From Aliiglaciecola sp041538045 (GTDB lineage Bacteria; Pseudomonadota; Gammaproteobacteria; Enterobacterales; Alteromonadaceae): a DNA stretch of 64,000 bases. The stretch is taken from positions 62,001 through 126,000 of the forward strand of contig NZ_JBGOSE010000002.1 of NCBI RefSeq assembly GCF_041538045.1. Reading direction: 5' to 3'. Below are positions 8,757 to 18,639 of the stretch, in pieces; the stretch's first letter is position 1; the number at the start of each line of letters is the position of its first letter. The notes under the pieces were generated by a model. That model did not search any database, was not told the DNA's origin, and saw nothing but the letters and a program-made list of their open reading frames with translations. The position numbers and the translations under genes are program-made.

Positions 8757-11341
8757 AGATTCTTATCCTTATTTGATAATCTTTGTTGAATTCGTTTTTC
8801 TATGGAATTTTGTACTGAGTTAGTTATCCTCATTGACTTAAACAAAGTGAAGATATTTTCTTTATGGCTATAATTAAAGTTTATTTCCTGTTGTTTGTCA
8901 GGATTAATCCCGTTTATACCAATTTTTAAATCCAACCAACCATCATCTGATAAAGAAACTTCACTTGAGAGTTTACTAAATTCGACGTTCTCTAAAAAGG
9001 CCAATTGATCTTGCTGTTCTTTAATCGCATTAAATGCTTGGTTATTACTGATTAAGAGTGTACCTGGGCCATCATTGAGCAGTGTACCTTGATCAATGTT
9101 ACTAAAACCTGAATCCCAATAAATGGGTAGATCACCGGATATCTCGCCGCTAACCTCTATACCTTCTTGGTTTTGTAACTCTACCAGTTGCTTTAAATCC
9201 AAATCGTTAATATCAAGTTTGAGTAGTTGTTTGCGATTATCTAACCAAAAATCAGCAAGGGTTACCCGTCCGCCGATAATTCGAGCTTCAACAAAGTCAA
9301 ATTTAGGCACATTATCGAGCATAGATATTTTTGCTTCAATTTGTGTCATCGGCACACCTACATTAATTTCTTCAACAGTAATCTTGCCATGGTCAAGCTG
9401 AATTCCAGATGAATCAAGTTTAAAGGGAGCGTCCATTTGAGCATTAATGATTTGATAATCTTGGTATTCGCCACTTAAACCGGTAATGGTTAAGTTACCG
9501 TTAAAGTCACTGTTATCATAGTTTTTTGCTAAATTAACAGTCAATTCCCCAGTGACTAAACTCAGCTCAGGAACGATTTGTTGCAGCAAAGGATTAAGGT
9601 AAGTAACAGACTGTTCGGGCACCAAAAGCGATAAACTTTGAGCATCATGAAATAGATTGGCTAATAAACCTGAGGGCAGGGTGATTTCGTGGTTTCCAGT
9701 GAGCTGGTAAGGCTCTATTTGGCCATTTATATCGTGTTTGATATCAATATTGTTGAGGTTAATTGTATCACTGCTGATGCCCAGAAGTTTTGACTTGCCA
9801 GTGCCACTGATTGTTTGTATGTCCTCCAGAAAAACAGTGAAATTGCTGGCCAAAGATTTGGCTGCAAAGTCGTCATATTTGATATCTTGCAGAGCGCTTG
9901 TAAAATTAATCTTTAACTGGTCAATAGTGTCACCATCGACTGAAAAGTCACTGGAAACTGAATGAATTGTTAATGGGCTTTTTACTATCTCGCTAGCCGT
10001 AATTTTCCCCTCGCCATTCACTTTCCAAGGGGTGTTTGCCACTTTCTCTAAGCTGAATTCAAGCTGGCTAGAGGTACTTTCTATTGTAGTTAAATCCGAT
10101 GCTAAACTGGTTATTTCCAGGACGTTGCTAGCAATTAGTTGGATCTTATCAGCTTTTTTTAGAATGTTACCTGTGGTCGCGATATTCAGTTCTGCATCAA
10201 TAAGTTGTTGCTCAACTAAAAGATCAGTGGCAGCGGTTTTAAGGGTGATTTGATAGTCTAACTTGGCATCCATTTGTGTGTTTAATTCTATATCCTTTAA
10301 CGTCAGCTTTAACGGATTTTGCAACGAACTCGAGATTAGATTGATCTCTGGAATGACCATATTTGTGGCAGTAGCGGTGTTGATGTTAGGGATATCTATT
10401 GACCAAGCGTCTAGTTTTACCCATTGAGTAACGGCATCTGCTTGAGGACATTGTTTTATGGAGAACTGGGAATTTAAACGGCTAAGATCGACTTGCACTG
10501 CCAATGGCGCAACCTGAAGATTCGCTTTAATATCCCCACTGAGTTGCACTGGGATCTTACAATCCTCAAAGGTCATGACATTGTTAAGGTTAATCCCATG
10601 CTGGCTGTTAAGCTCTGAGCCTGTGAAATCAAAATGGCTATGAATTGGAGTATCCAGCAAAGATTGCCAGTTAGTAAAATAGTCTTGGTAAGGTTTAGTG
10701 AAGCTTTCAAGTTGCTGACTTTGCGACAAAAATAGACTAGCAGACCAATTTAAATCACCACTAATTACGCCTTTACCTTGATGTTTACCGACAACCAGAT
10801 CTGCTTCTACATCTCCCCGAATGGCTAATTCAGATCTATTGGGTTGAAAAATACGAATGTGTAAAGGTTGCTGCATAAGATATGAGTCAACACGAATTTG
10901 CTCAATAGTTATTAATGGCAACATCTCTGGAAGTGCCCACAACTCTGCTAGGTCATTATTTTGAGCTGGCTTAACAGTTGATGCTTGCAGGTTTTGCTTA
11001 TGGGAGACAGAAAGGCTGTTAATTTTCACACTGGCTTGGTTCAGATAGCTTGCTTTTGAGAATAAACTTGAGTCAACAAAATACTTTGCCTGTTGAAGGT
11101 TAATTTCCACATCAGCAGACTCGAGGCACATTGAGTGGATATTAATAAAAGGGCTTGTACCCAAATCGAAGTCTAAACAAGTGATTGATGTATCTTCAGC
11201 TAACCAGAAATCACTTAACCAAATAGCTAGGCTATTTCTAAATAAGAACGCACACAAAAAAATGACAAAAATCAGCAAAATTAGGCGAGGAAATAGGCCC
11301 TTGAGTAAATAATGGAATGTCTTTTTTGCTGTCACTAACAA
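8753..11341 (-). CDS. ydbH: YdbH, AsmA-like intermembrane bridge protein
   Basis: 862 residues. One N-terminal transmembrane anchor (about 14-40) is followed by a long periplasmic part made of repeated beta-strand segments with few charged clusters, as in AsmA/TamB-type phospholipid conduits. The C-terminal region (INFNYSHKENIFTLFKSMRI) is the part that contacts YnbE in the known system. E. coli YdbH has about 880 residues, so the length fits. The start could be the TTG at 11341 or the GTG two codons later; AGGGA lies 4 or 10 bases upstream. First gene of ydbH-ynbE-ydbL. Confidence 0.85.
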   Translation of the reverse strand: MLVTAKKTFHYLLKGLFPRLILLIFVIFLCAFLFRNSLAIWLSDFWLAEDTSITCLDFDLGTSPFINIHSMCLESADVEINLQQAKYFVDSSLFSKASYLNQASVKINSLSVSHKQNLQASTVKPAQNNDLAELWALPEMLPLITIEQIRVDSYLMQQPLHIRIFQPNRSELAIRGDVEADLVVGKHQGKGVISGDLNWSASLFLSQSQQLESFTKPYQDYFTNWQSLLDTPIHSHFDFTGSELNSQHGINLNNVMTFEDCKIPVQLSGDIKANLQVAPLAVQVDLSRLNSQFSIKQCPQADAVTQWVKLDAWSIDIPNINTATATNMVIPEINLISSSLQNPLKLTLKDIELNTQMDAKLDYQITLKTAATDLLVEQQLIDAELNIATTGNILKKADKIQLIASNVLEITSLASDLTTIESTSSQLEFSLEKVANTPWKVNGEGKITASEIVKSPLTIHSVSSDFSVDGDTIDQLKINFTSALQDIKYDDFAAKSLASNFTVFLEDIQTISGTGKSKLLGISSDTINLNNIDIKHDINGQIEPYQLTGNHEITLPSGLLANLFHDAQSLSLLVPEQSVTYLNPLLQQIVPELSLVTGELTVNLAKNYDNSDFNGNLTITGLSGEYQDYQIINAQMDAPFKLDSSGIQLDHGKITVEEINVGVPMTQIEAKISMLDNVPKFDFVEARIIGGRVTLADFWLDNRKQLLKLDINDLDLKQLVELQNQEGIEVSGEISGDLPIYWDSGFSNIDQGTLLNDGPGTLLISNNQAFNAIKEQQDQLAFLENVEFSKLSSEVSLSDDGWLDLKIGINGINPDKQQEINFNYSHKENIFTLFKSMRITNSVQNSIEKRIQQRLSNKDKNL

Positions 11342-11460
11342 TCGTTCCCTGAATTAATGATCAATGTACGCAGCAGATAAAAAGTTTATTACGAAAAAGC
11401 GAGACTAGATCTACCGTTACAATAGGTTGTTTATCAAATACTTCCTGCAAATACTATCAT

Positions 11461-11572
11461 AGGGTGTAATAAGATAGGGCATATTCTTTGATGAAGTTTT
11501 TAGGTAGTGAGCAATAGCACTGGTCGTAGTAATAGAGACGTCGAAAACAACGAGTTTTGACGTCTCTTTTTG
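11461..11572 (+). ncRNA. Candidate small RNA ending in an orphan terminator
   Basis: The 3' end is well supported by the terminator at 11535-11572. The 5' end is a guess from weak promoter-like elements: TTATCA (11431-11436) and TATCAT (11455-11460), 18 bp apart. No matching known RNA family was recognised. The transcript could also start elsewhere, or be antisense read-through from inside ydbH. Confidence 0.35.
11535..11572 (+). terminator. Rho-independent terminator, plus strand
   Basis: GAGACGTC plus GAAAAC pairs with GTTTT plus GACGTCTC across a short loop, with one bulged G, followed by TTTTTGTT. The minus strand has no matching T-run, so it works in the plus direction. No plus-strand gene lies upstream. 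Confidence 0.75.
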
Positions 11573-11948
11573 TTATTTACTATTTAATTGTAAGACACTG
11601 TTTTAACCAATACAGCTGACAGCAAAAAGCTGATAGTTTGCATAGGAGCTATAAAGGTTGCGTAATGAACATACTCTCTGAATTAACTTTCAGTCACCGT
11701 ATTAATTCAGATAGCCGTTTTAAAAACCCTTTTCCCTTTTAACTTAAATTAACACCTTTACATAATCTCAGAGAGCCTAATATTGCATCGCAACTTTAGA
11801 ATTAGACTTGAATAAACTGCCTTAATGGATAAAGTGTTAATGATGTTTTTACAAAACCAGAACAGTTATTTCAATCAATACTATTTAAAATCTGTATTCA
11901 AAGAATGCATCAACAAAGCGCAATAAAAATCTGCCACAAGGAATAGTT

Positions 11949-13190
11949 ATGTCCCAGTCTCATTATGATCTTATTATTTATGGCGCTACTAGTTTTGTGG
12001 GGAAATTACTTGTTGCACATTTACTCCATCGACATGGCGTTGAAGGTGATAAAAGTGGAGCAGGGCGCATTCGCTGGGCTATAGCAGGGCGTAATCAATC
12101 GAAGCTAAATCAGCTTAAACTCGCTCTTAGGGTAATGACGTTACCGACAATAATAGCGGATGCCAGTGATCGTGACGCGTTGGATGATATGGTTTCGCAA
12201 ACAAAAGTGGTTGTTTCTACTGTAGGGCCTTATGCGATATTCGGTTCAGAGTTGGTTGCGGCCTGTGCTGCAAGTGGTACCCATTATTGTGATTTGACCG
12301 GCGAAGCGCAGTGGATAAGACGAATAGTAGATACCCACGAGTTGAAAGCTACAGAAACTGGGGCCAAAATTGTTCACAGTTGTGGTTTTGATTCGATCCC
12401 ATCAGATTTAGGTGTCTGGTTTATTCAGCAGCAGGCAATGGAATCATTTGGTGAACCTTGTTCGCGAGTACGATTATTAGTTAAATGCATGCGCGGTAGT
12501 GCCAGTGGCGGAACAATTGCTAGTGCGCTAAATGCGATAGCTGAACAAAGCAAAGATCCATCTGTTGCATTGGAAATGGCGAATCCGTATTCCATAGCGC
12601 CACTGGATTATCGTCATGGAATCAAACAACCACAAGTTATTACCCCTGAATTTCATAAAGCTAGCGGTAATTGGTTAATACCTTTTGTAATGTCTGTGAT
12701 TAACACGCGCATTGTACATCGCAGTCATGCATTGTTAGGGCAACCTTGGGGCAAAGATTTTCAGTATGATGAAGCGGTTATGGTAGGCAGTGGTACGCTA
12801 GGTTGGTTAAAATCTGCAGTCGCGTGTGGTGCCATGGCATCAGGCATGAAAGCCATGGAGTTCAGTATGTTACGTGAATTTGCAGCCAAACAACTACCTC
12901 AACCAGGTGAAGGCCCAAGCCCTAGAGAGCAAGAACAGGGTTGTTTTAACATCCTACTTTTTGGGGAAACAGCAAGCGGCAAGACAATCGAAACCCAGGT
13001 AACCGGTGATCGCGATCCGGGTTATGGCTCGACCAGTAAAATGTTAGGCGAAGTGGCCGCTGCTTTAGCTCAGGACATGGGTTCAAGCAAACTTAAAGGC
13101 GGGTTTTGGACACCATCCACATTATTTGGTGATGAACTAATAGACTGTTTAGTTAAACATGCCAGTTTGACATTTGTCCGACTACACTAA
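11949..13190 (+). CDS. Saccharopine dehydrogenase-like NAD(P)-binding reductase
   Basis: 413 residues. The N-terminal Rossmann fold carries GATSFVG (residues 14-20) and AGRN (about 46-49), then a conserved VVSTVGPY loop and the CDLTGEAQWIRR segment, the pattern of the saccharopine dehydrogenase/trans-acting enoyl reductase family (COG3268). Members of this group reduce lipid or polyketide intermediates in mycobacteria, or have no known substrate. There is no lysine-pathway neighbour, so true saccharopine metabolism is unlikely. It stands alone between two long gaps, preceded by the site AAGGAAT. Confidence 0.8.
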   Translation: MSQSHYDLIIYGATSFVGKLLVAHLLHRHGVEGDKSGAGRIRWAIAGRNQSKLNQLKLALRVMTLPTIIADASDRDALDDMVSQTKVVVSTVGPYAIFGSELVAACAASGTHYCDLTGEAQWIRRIVDTHELKATETGAKIVHSCGFDSIPSDLGVWFIQQQAMESFGEPCSRVRLLVKCMRGSASGGTIASALNAIAEQSKDPSVALEMANPYSIAPLDYRHGIKQPQVITPEFHKASGNWLIPFVMSVINTRIVHRSHALLGQPWGKDFQYDEAVMVGSGTLGWLKSAVACGAMASGMKAMEFSMLREFAAKQLPQPGEGPSPREQEQGCFNILLFGETASGKTIETQVTGDRDPGYGSTSKMLGEVAAALAQDMGSSKLKGGFWTPSTLFGDELIDCLVKHASLTFVRLH

Positions 13191-14206
13191 TATTTCATAG
13201 CGTATTTGGAATTCGTAATTTTGAATAGAATTACCACATTCAACAATCTCAAAGTACGTCTAAAGCAAAGTATCGAATTAAAGTAATTCATCGGGTTTTA
13301 AGCAAAATAACAGAGTGAAAATCAATAAGCATTTAACGATACAGATCTAATTATCGGCTCATCCAAAACGCTAAATTTTAACGGATCTAAACTTTCCAAA
13401 AATAAGAGTTAAGCGAATACTAGTCTCCGCTATTTACTGGATTCTGACTTTATCAAAAACTTCAAAACCTTTTCTATCTGAGACCGCCGAACAAACTAAG
13501 GAATTGGCTATTCGTTTTTAGATTAAACGGATCTGACCACACATTCTTTTTCTTCCTATCCATAAATCTTTCCGCTGTTTTACCTGCAAATAATTTTTTA
13601 AAAATAGAAATTAAAAAATAGTGGGAGAGAGTATAAAACCGTATTTCGTCACTTAGATTCAAATCTGACAGTATTGTATGGCGACAGTGAGTACTTATTA
13701 TCAAAATAATATTTTATTTAACATAATATACATTATGCGAATATTGTTATTAATGTGGATGAGAGGGCTTCTCGCGTTATTTAGGTAAAAATGCCCATCT
13801 TGGTCACGCGTCCCTGTGTGTCTGCTTTTGCAATAAACCCACAAACTTGCACAGATTTCACGTACAGCACGGTTTGATTTATTGGTTAAATTAGAACAAT
13901 TGAAAATGAGAATTGATTTGGGAAAATGGCGTTAAAAATATTTGTTAGTTGGATTTAAAAACCTTGGTCCTTATCCAATCTTATTTATTGAAATGAAGTT
14001 CGATCACTCAGGTTTATACAACTACGATTTCACGTTGCCGCTTTGTCTAGAAATGGATGAAAGTAACACAATTTTTGTGGGGTAAAATTTAAGGTTAGAT
14101 TTTGGGAATTAATAAGTAAAAGAAAATGTGGCCAGCATGAGCCGACCACATATTTTACTTATAAGTCACGGAAGTTGCTTTGTGACCCGTTTTATAAATA
14201 GACCTA
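13191..14206. other. 1-kb region with no convincing gene
   Basis: Very AT-rich with many stops in all frames. The only frame longer than 70 codons (13474-13704, minus) looks like random AT-rich translation. A patch with more G+C at about 13755-13880 stands out; its minus-strand frame reads CGFIAKADTQGRVTKMGIF before a stop at 13781-13783, but stays open for only 34 codons. It may be a repeat or gene remnant. Confidence 0.6.
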
Positions 14207-14401
14207 TTAGCTATTTAAAAATTTATCGACTTGCTCTTCGGCTTCTTCTTTGGATTTACCGTAAGACTGTTGAACTTTGCCAACTAATTCTTTACGAATA
14301 CCTTCCATTTTATCCAGATCATCATCGGTAATTTTTCCCCAATTTTTCTGTACTTTGCCTTTTAATTCTTTCCAATTGCCTTTTACTTGGTCATCGTTCA
14401 T
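14207..14401 (-). CDS. CsbD family stress protein
   Basis: 64 residues, beginning MNDDQVKGNWKELKGKVQ and repeating the KGKVQ..WGKI/YGK pattern of the CsbD (YjbJ) family. These are small, highly expressed, hydrophilic proteins induced under general stress or in stationary phase; the biochemical role is unknown. The start ATG follows GGAGAACTTT. It is a single-gene unit flanked by long AT-rich gaps. Confidence 0.92.
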   Translation of the reverse strand: MNDDQVKGNWKELKGKVQKNWGKITDDDLDKMEGIRKELVGKVQQSYGKSKEEAEEQVDKFLNS

Positions 14402-14717
14402 AAAGTTCTCCGTTTAAAGTTGAAGTTAGTTAAAACGCTAATTGATTGCACAGTAAAAGGAGCAAAGACTGGACCAGTTAACCCTAGTAAATGGTAATAG
14501 CTAGGTAAATTGCGCAAATCGACTGATTTAAAAGGGATATTTTTTATCCCGTTAAGTTTTATAGGTTTAAAAATTCGATTTCTCGACTAATCTAATAGCT
14601 GCATGTTTGAAAATATTACAGCTTTGCTATGACAAAATTGCATGTTTACACCTTTAAAACCCGAATAATTAGTTGCTTTACGAATTATGGTTCGGCATCA
14701 CATTACAGACATATTGA
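14402..14717. other. 316-bp divergent promoter region
   Basis: It lies between csbD (minus) and the Na/Pi cotransporter (plus) and should carry both promoters. A small palindrome GGGATA/TATCCC around five T residues sits at 14534-14550. No coding frame is seen and no regulator site was recognised. Confidence 0.5.
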
Positions 14718-16334
14718 ATGACAGATAAATGGATACTAATTGCTGAAGTATTAGGCGGTATCGGGCTATTTTTGCTTGGTATGATTGTAATGACTGACGG
14801 ATTAAAATCTCTTGCGGGTAAACTCATTCGCTTCCGCTTAATGGAATACACCAAAAGCCCCTACTCTGGCGCTCTTTGTGGCGCGATCAGTACCGCAATA
14901 TTGCAATCATCTAGTGCGGTTACGGTTGCTACCGTTGGCTTTGTTAGAGCAGGATTAATGACCTTTAGTCATTCATTGGGCGTAATATTTGGAGCCAATA
15001 TCGGAACCACTATTACTGGATGGTTAGTTTTATTATTTGGTTTTAAACTCAAATTAGGTGTTATTGCATTTCCGCTTATTTTTGGTGGTGCACTGCTTCG
15101 TCTATTCGCTAAAGCAAATATAGCAGCCTTAGGGTTAACAATTGCAGGGTTTGGGCTAATTTTCGTTGGAATTACTGAGCTTCAAGAAAGCATGTCTACT
15201 TTACGGGAATTTTTTGCCTTCGAAGGTTTGTCGGTGTCTACGTTCTCGCAAAAATTGACCGTATTGGGTTTTGCAATCCTTTTTACTTTAGTAACGCAAT
15301 CATCAAGTGCAGGCGTTGCCGCGGCGTTAACTGCTCTTTATTCTGATTTAATTAACTTTGAAGTGGCGGCCACTTTGGTGATAGGCATGGATATTGGTAC
15401 AACTGTTACCGCATTAATGGCAACAACCGGAGCCTCTATTGCTGCCAAACGGACTGGCTATTCCCATGTTATTTATAATTTGTTTACTGGCGTAAGTGCC
15501 TTAATTTTTGTAACGCCCTTTGTTATGGCTTGGGAATACCTCACTGCTCAGTCCATTGTAGAGAATGCCGAGGTCGCTTTAATTACTTTTCACTCCGCTT
15601 TTAACTTTCTTGGCATTATCATAGTTTTACCCTTTAGTAAGGTGTTTGCAAAGGTTATAGAAAAGCTAATTCGGTCTTCCTATGAGACTAATTCAGAGCA
15701 TCTTGATGACAGTCTGCTTAATCAACCTTCTATAGCATTAGATTTAGCTTTGGACTCGTTAAAAAAGCAAATGATGGCATTATTACAATCAACTGTGGGA
15801 GTGTTGCGGACAGATCCCTTAGCGACGACTACTAAACTGGTGGAATTACAAACTGACATTGATATTTCACGGGAATTTATCGACAAAATACCCATAGAAA
15901 AGAATGATCATCAAGAGCGACAGCGTCTACTTAACTTGATCCATACTTTGGATCATATGCAAAGATTACATGAACGCTGTGAAGAATTACCGAATCAATC
16001 TTTTAAACATTCCTTAAGCTCTAAAAGTGCCCTCCCCGCTGAAATTGCCGATTATTCTGCGCAGTTATGTGAAGCTGTGACGCTATTGAACAATGGCATT
16101 CAGCGCAATCAATGGTCTGCGCCTATGAAAGAAGTTTCAATATTGTTTGAACAACTTAGCGCAGCTCATCAAGAGTTTAGGCAAAAAGTACTGACTAAAG
16201 TCACCAATGATGAGTTTGATATTATGGATGCAACTAACATGTTGGATACGTATCGCTGGTTAGTGCATGTGGCTAAACACATCGAACGCTGTGCTAGCCA
16301 CTTATCAGAAGCCAGCGCATTAACTGCTGGCTAA
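14718..16334 (+). CDS. Na+/phosphate cotransporter family protein (NptA/YjbB type)
   Basis: 538 residues. Two inverted Na/Pi-cotransporter repeats each carry the QSSSA signature (AILQSSSAVTVATVG near residue 65 and VTQSSSAGVAAALTAL near 193), as in sodium-phosphate symporters. The C-terminal ~200 residues are a soluble helical PhoU-like domain (ELQTDIDISREFI; LDHMQRLHERCEEL). Such proteins move phosphate with Na+ across the inner membrane; E. coli YjbB is implicated in phosphate export. The gene ends 12 bp from the convergent glycerol dehydrogenase gene. No Pho box was recognised. Confidence 0.9.
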   Translation: MTDKWILIAEVLGGIGLFLLGMIVMTDGLKSLAGKLIRFRLMEYTKSPYSGALCGAISTAILQSSSAVTVATVGFVRAGLMTFSHSLGVIFGANIGTTITGWLVLLFGFKLKLGVIAFPLIFGGALLRLFAKANIAALGLTIAGFGLIFVGITELQESMSTLREFFAFEGLSVSTFSQKLTVLGFAILFTLVTQSSSAGVAAALTALYSDLINFEVAATLVIGMDIGTTVTALMATTGASIAAKRTGYSHVIYNLFTGVSALIFVTPFVMAWEYLTAQSIVENAEVALITFHSAFNFLGIIIVLPFSKVFAKVIEKLIRSSYETNSEHLDDSLLNQPSIALDLALDSLKKQMMALLQSTVGVLRTDPLATTTKLVELQTDIDISREFIDKIPIEKNDHQERQRLLNLIHTLDHMQRLHERCEELPNQSFKHSLSSKSALPAEIADYSAQLCEAVTLLNNGIQRNQWSAPMKEVSILFEQLSAAHQEFRQKVLTKVTNDEFDIMDATNMLDTYRWLVHVAKHIERCASHLSEASALTAG

Positions 16335-16346
16335 AGACTTTGAGGC

Positions 16347-17441
16347 TCATAGTTTTTTTCTACGCCTTCCTTCGGCATCAGCGGCTTTAATACAATGCAT
16401 AACCTTTCTATGGGTGACCTCATAGGGTTCATTATGAATTGTTTCTCCTTCAGCACATGCTCTTTTTGCCACTTTTAACAGTTCGTCTTCAGTGGGATCA
16501 ATCATGCCAATATCTTCAAGACAAATGGGTAACCCTATTGATTGACAAAAATCGAACACTAAATCAATTGTCTTGCTGGGTCTATCGGTTAGAAACATCA
16601 TCGCTTGAAGACCAATTGCGACTTTTTCACCATGATAATAATTGTGGGTAGTGGAAATGGTGGTTAATCCATTATGAATTGCATGGGCGGCTGCCAAGCC
16701 ACCACTTTCAAACCCTAGGCCGCTTAATAGCGTATTGGCTTCAACAACATGCTCCAATGCTGGGGTGACAATGCTGCTTTCACAGGCATGTTTGGCATAA
16801 AGGCCATATTCGAGCAATATTTCGTGACATAACTTGGCTAACGCATAAGCGCTTAAGGGCCCAACTCTGCCGGTCATATTTGTACCGCGTTTAAGTCGAC
16901 AATCTTCTGCTTCAAACCAAGTTGCAAATGCGTCTCCCATGCCAGCGACTAAAAACCTAGCCGGTGCATGGGTAATCACATTAGTATCAACTAAAACCAC
17001 TTCAGGGTTGTGTGGCAACACTTCATAACGGTTAAATGAGCCATCGGTATTATAAATTACAGATAAAGCACTACAAGGTGCATCTGTGGACGCAATTGTG
17101 GGGATCAGTATAATCGGACAATTTTGTTTATAGCCAACAACTTTAGCTGTATCTAGGGTTTTACCACCACCGATTCCAATGATGACGTCAGCAGAATCTT
17201 TAGAAAAACGATCACAAAGTTTATTAATTTCATCATCACAACACTCACCACCAAAAAGCTGTACTTTTGAATCGTTAAGTTGCGATAGTGGCTCTTTGAA
17301 TATTCCGCCGTTGTTATCGGTTACGAATTTATCCGCTATGATTAAAGCACTCTTGCCATGCCGAGCTACTTCTTCTGGCAAGATACTTAATGCTTGGTCA
17401 CCTTGAACATAACGCCCCGGAAATATGGATGTAGAAATCAT
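16347..17441 (-). CDS. gldA: Glycerol dehydrogenase
   Basis: 364 residues, the family length. The NAD-binding motif GIGGGKTLDTAK is at 89-100. The metal ligands of GldA are in place: Asp170 (AGMGDAFATWFEA), His253 (GGLAAAHAIHNGLT) and His270 (YYHGEKVAIG). The enzyme oxidises glycerol to dihydroxyacetone with NAD+ in the cytoplasm, or works in reverse during fermentation. A perfect FNR-type box is centred about 68 bp upstream of the start, so oxygen-responsive control is plausible. The gene stands alone, with no dihydroxyacetone kinase beside it. Confidence 0.9.
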   Translation of the reverse strand: MISTSIFPGRYVQGDQALSILPEEVARHGKSALIIADKFVTDNNGGIFKEPLSQLNDSKVQLFGGECCDDEINKLCDRFSKDSADVIIGIGGGKTLDTAKVVGYKQNCPIILIPTIASTDAPCSALSVIYNTDGSFNRYEVLPHNPEVVLVDTNVITHAPARFLVAGMGDAFATWFEAEDCRLKRGTNMTGRVGPLSAYALAKLCHEILLEYGLYAKHACESSIVTPALEHVVEANTLLSGLGFESGGLAAAHAIHNGLTTISTTHNYYHGEKVAIGLQAMMFLTDRPSKTIDLVFDFCQSIGLPICLEDIGMIDPTEDELLKVAKRACAEGETIHNEPYEVTHRKVMHCIKAADAEGRRRKKL

Positions 17442-17502
17442 TAAATTGGCCTCATTGAGTTCGAAGATAAGTATTAATTTAAAGGATCAGCCACGTTTTA
17501 CG

Positions 17503-17516
17503 TTGATCTACATCAA
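17503..17516 (-). promoter_or_regulatory. FNR/EtrA-type operator
   Basis: TTGATCTACATCAA matches the FNR consensus TTGAT-N4-ATCAA exactly. It is 62-75 bp upstream of gldA and 178 bp upstream of cbpA, so gldA is the likelier target. CRP-type sites differ in the half-site (TGTGA). Confidence 0.55.
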
Positions 17517-17693
17517 CAACTTTTACTTATTAGAGGTTCAAACTAGTATTAATAGCTGAATTGCTTTTAATAGTAATGTGCGAAGAGAAGCCTGTTTTTT
17601 TCAGTTGCTAGAATGAATTTATCAAACTGCATGGTACAGCTATTTTAGTCCTACGAAATTATTTGCCTGCCAACTATCGTGTAAGGAATATGA

Positions 17694-18638
17694 ATGGATT
17701 TTAAAGATTATTATCAAGTTTTAGGTGTTAAAGAAGACGCTGATTTAAAAGAGATAAAAAAGGCCTATCGTAAACTTGCCCTTAAACTTCATCCCGATAT
17801 GAATGCAGCCCAAGATGCAGAAGAAAAATTCCGTGAAGTAGCGGAAGCCTATGAAGTTTTAAAGGATGAAAATAAACGGGCCGAATACGATCAATTAAAA
17901 CGGTTTGGTGGTCAGGAACAAGGCTTTGATGTACCACCAGATTGGCAATCTAGTGGCAACTATACCCATTCTCATGGTTCTGGAAGTGCTGACTTTTCAG
18001 ATTTTTTTAATTCCATATTTGGCGGAGCAAATCGACAACATCGTCAGTCTCAACAGGCTGAATCAAATCTATATAAAGGCCAAGATGTAGAGTTAGAAGT
18101 GCCACTTTTTCTAGAAGAATCTATCAAAGGCATTGTTAAACGAGTCGAATACACTGTACCTAATATAACAGGTAACAACGTTGAACAGCTTAAAAAGTCA
18201 TTGGAGGTTAAAATTCCAGAAGGTACCTCCGATGGCGAACGAATTCGTGTAAAAGGTCAAGGCGTACCAGGTAGTGAAAGCAAATTAAATGGTGACCTAT
18301 ATTTGCATATCCGTTTAATTCCTCACCCCTTATTTGATGTTCAAGGTAACGATTTGCTCCTTACCCTCCCCTTAGCACCTTGGGAAGCGGCTTTGGGTAC
18401 TAAACTCGAAGTACCTACGTTATACGGTAATATAAACCTTAATATCCCTGCGAATAGTCGTTCCGGGCAAAAGTTACGTGTCAAAGGTAAAGGGCTGAAA
18501 CACAAGGGGCTACAGGGAGATCTCTTCGCTGTTATTAAAATAGATATTCCCCCTAAAACAACAGCTGAAACTGAAAAACTATGGTCACAATTGGCAGACG
18601 TCGCTAATTTTAATCCCAGAGCAGATTGGAGCAAGTAA
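17694..18638 (+). CDS. cbpA: DnaJ-like co-chaperone CbpA
   Basis: 314 residues. The J domain (1-70) contains HPD at 33-35. A Gly/Ser-rich linker with DFSDFFNSIFGG follows, then two beta-sandwich substrate domains with the usual GQDVELEVPLFLEE and LLLTLPLAPWEAALG. There is no zinc-finger cysteine repeat, which separates CbpA from DnaJ. CbpA partners with DnaK and binds curved DNA in stationary phase. The ATG follows AAGGA. The next gene, one base downstream, is its modulator CbpM. Confidence 0.95.
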   Translation: MDFKDYYQVLGVKEDADLKEIKKAYRKLALKLHPDMNAAQDAEEKFREVAEAYEVLKDENKRAEYDQLKRFGGQEQGFDVPPDWQSSGNYTHSHGSGSADFSDFFNSIFGGANRQHRQSQQAESNLYKGQDVELEVPLFLEESIKGIVKRVEYTVPNITGNNVEQLKKSLEVKIPEGTSDGERIRVKGQGVPGSESKLNGDLYLHIRLIPHPLFDVQGNDLLLTLPLAPWEAALGTKLEVPTLYGNINLNIPANSRSGQKLRVKGKGLKHKGLQGDLFAVIKIDIPPKTTAETEKLWSQLADVANFNPRADWSK

Positions 18639-18639
18639 C

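Larger units (their letters stand above)
11342..11948. other. 607-bp intergenic region with an orphan plus-strand terminator
   Basis: This gap lies between divergent ydbH and the reductase gene, so it must hold promoters for both. No open reading frame looks coding. It contains a strong plus-strand terminator (11535-11572) with no plus-strand gene before it, and a perfect 9-bp inverted repeat CTGAATTAA/TTAATTCAG at 11678-11686 and 11702-11710. The reductase start is preceded by AAGGAAT. Confidence 0.7.

Noticed and set aside
13474..13704. 76-codon minus-strand frame in the gene-free kilobase
   Set aside because: AT-driven composition, no motif, no ribosome-binding site that stands out and no neighbour in an operon.
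14128..14331. Plus-strand frame antisense to csbD
   Set aside because: It overlaps the clear CsbD gene and its translation shows no protein-like pattern.
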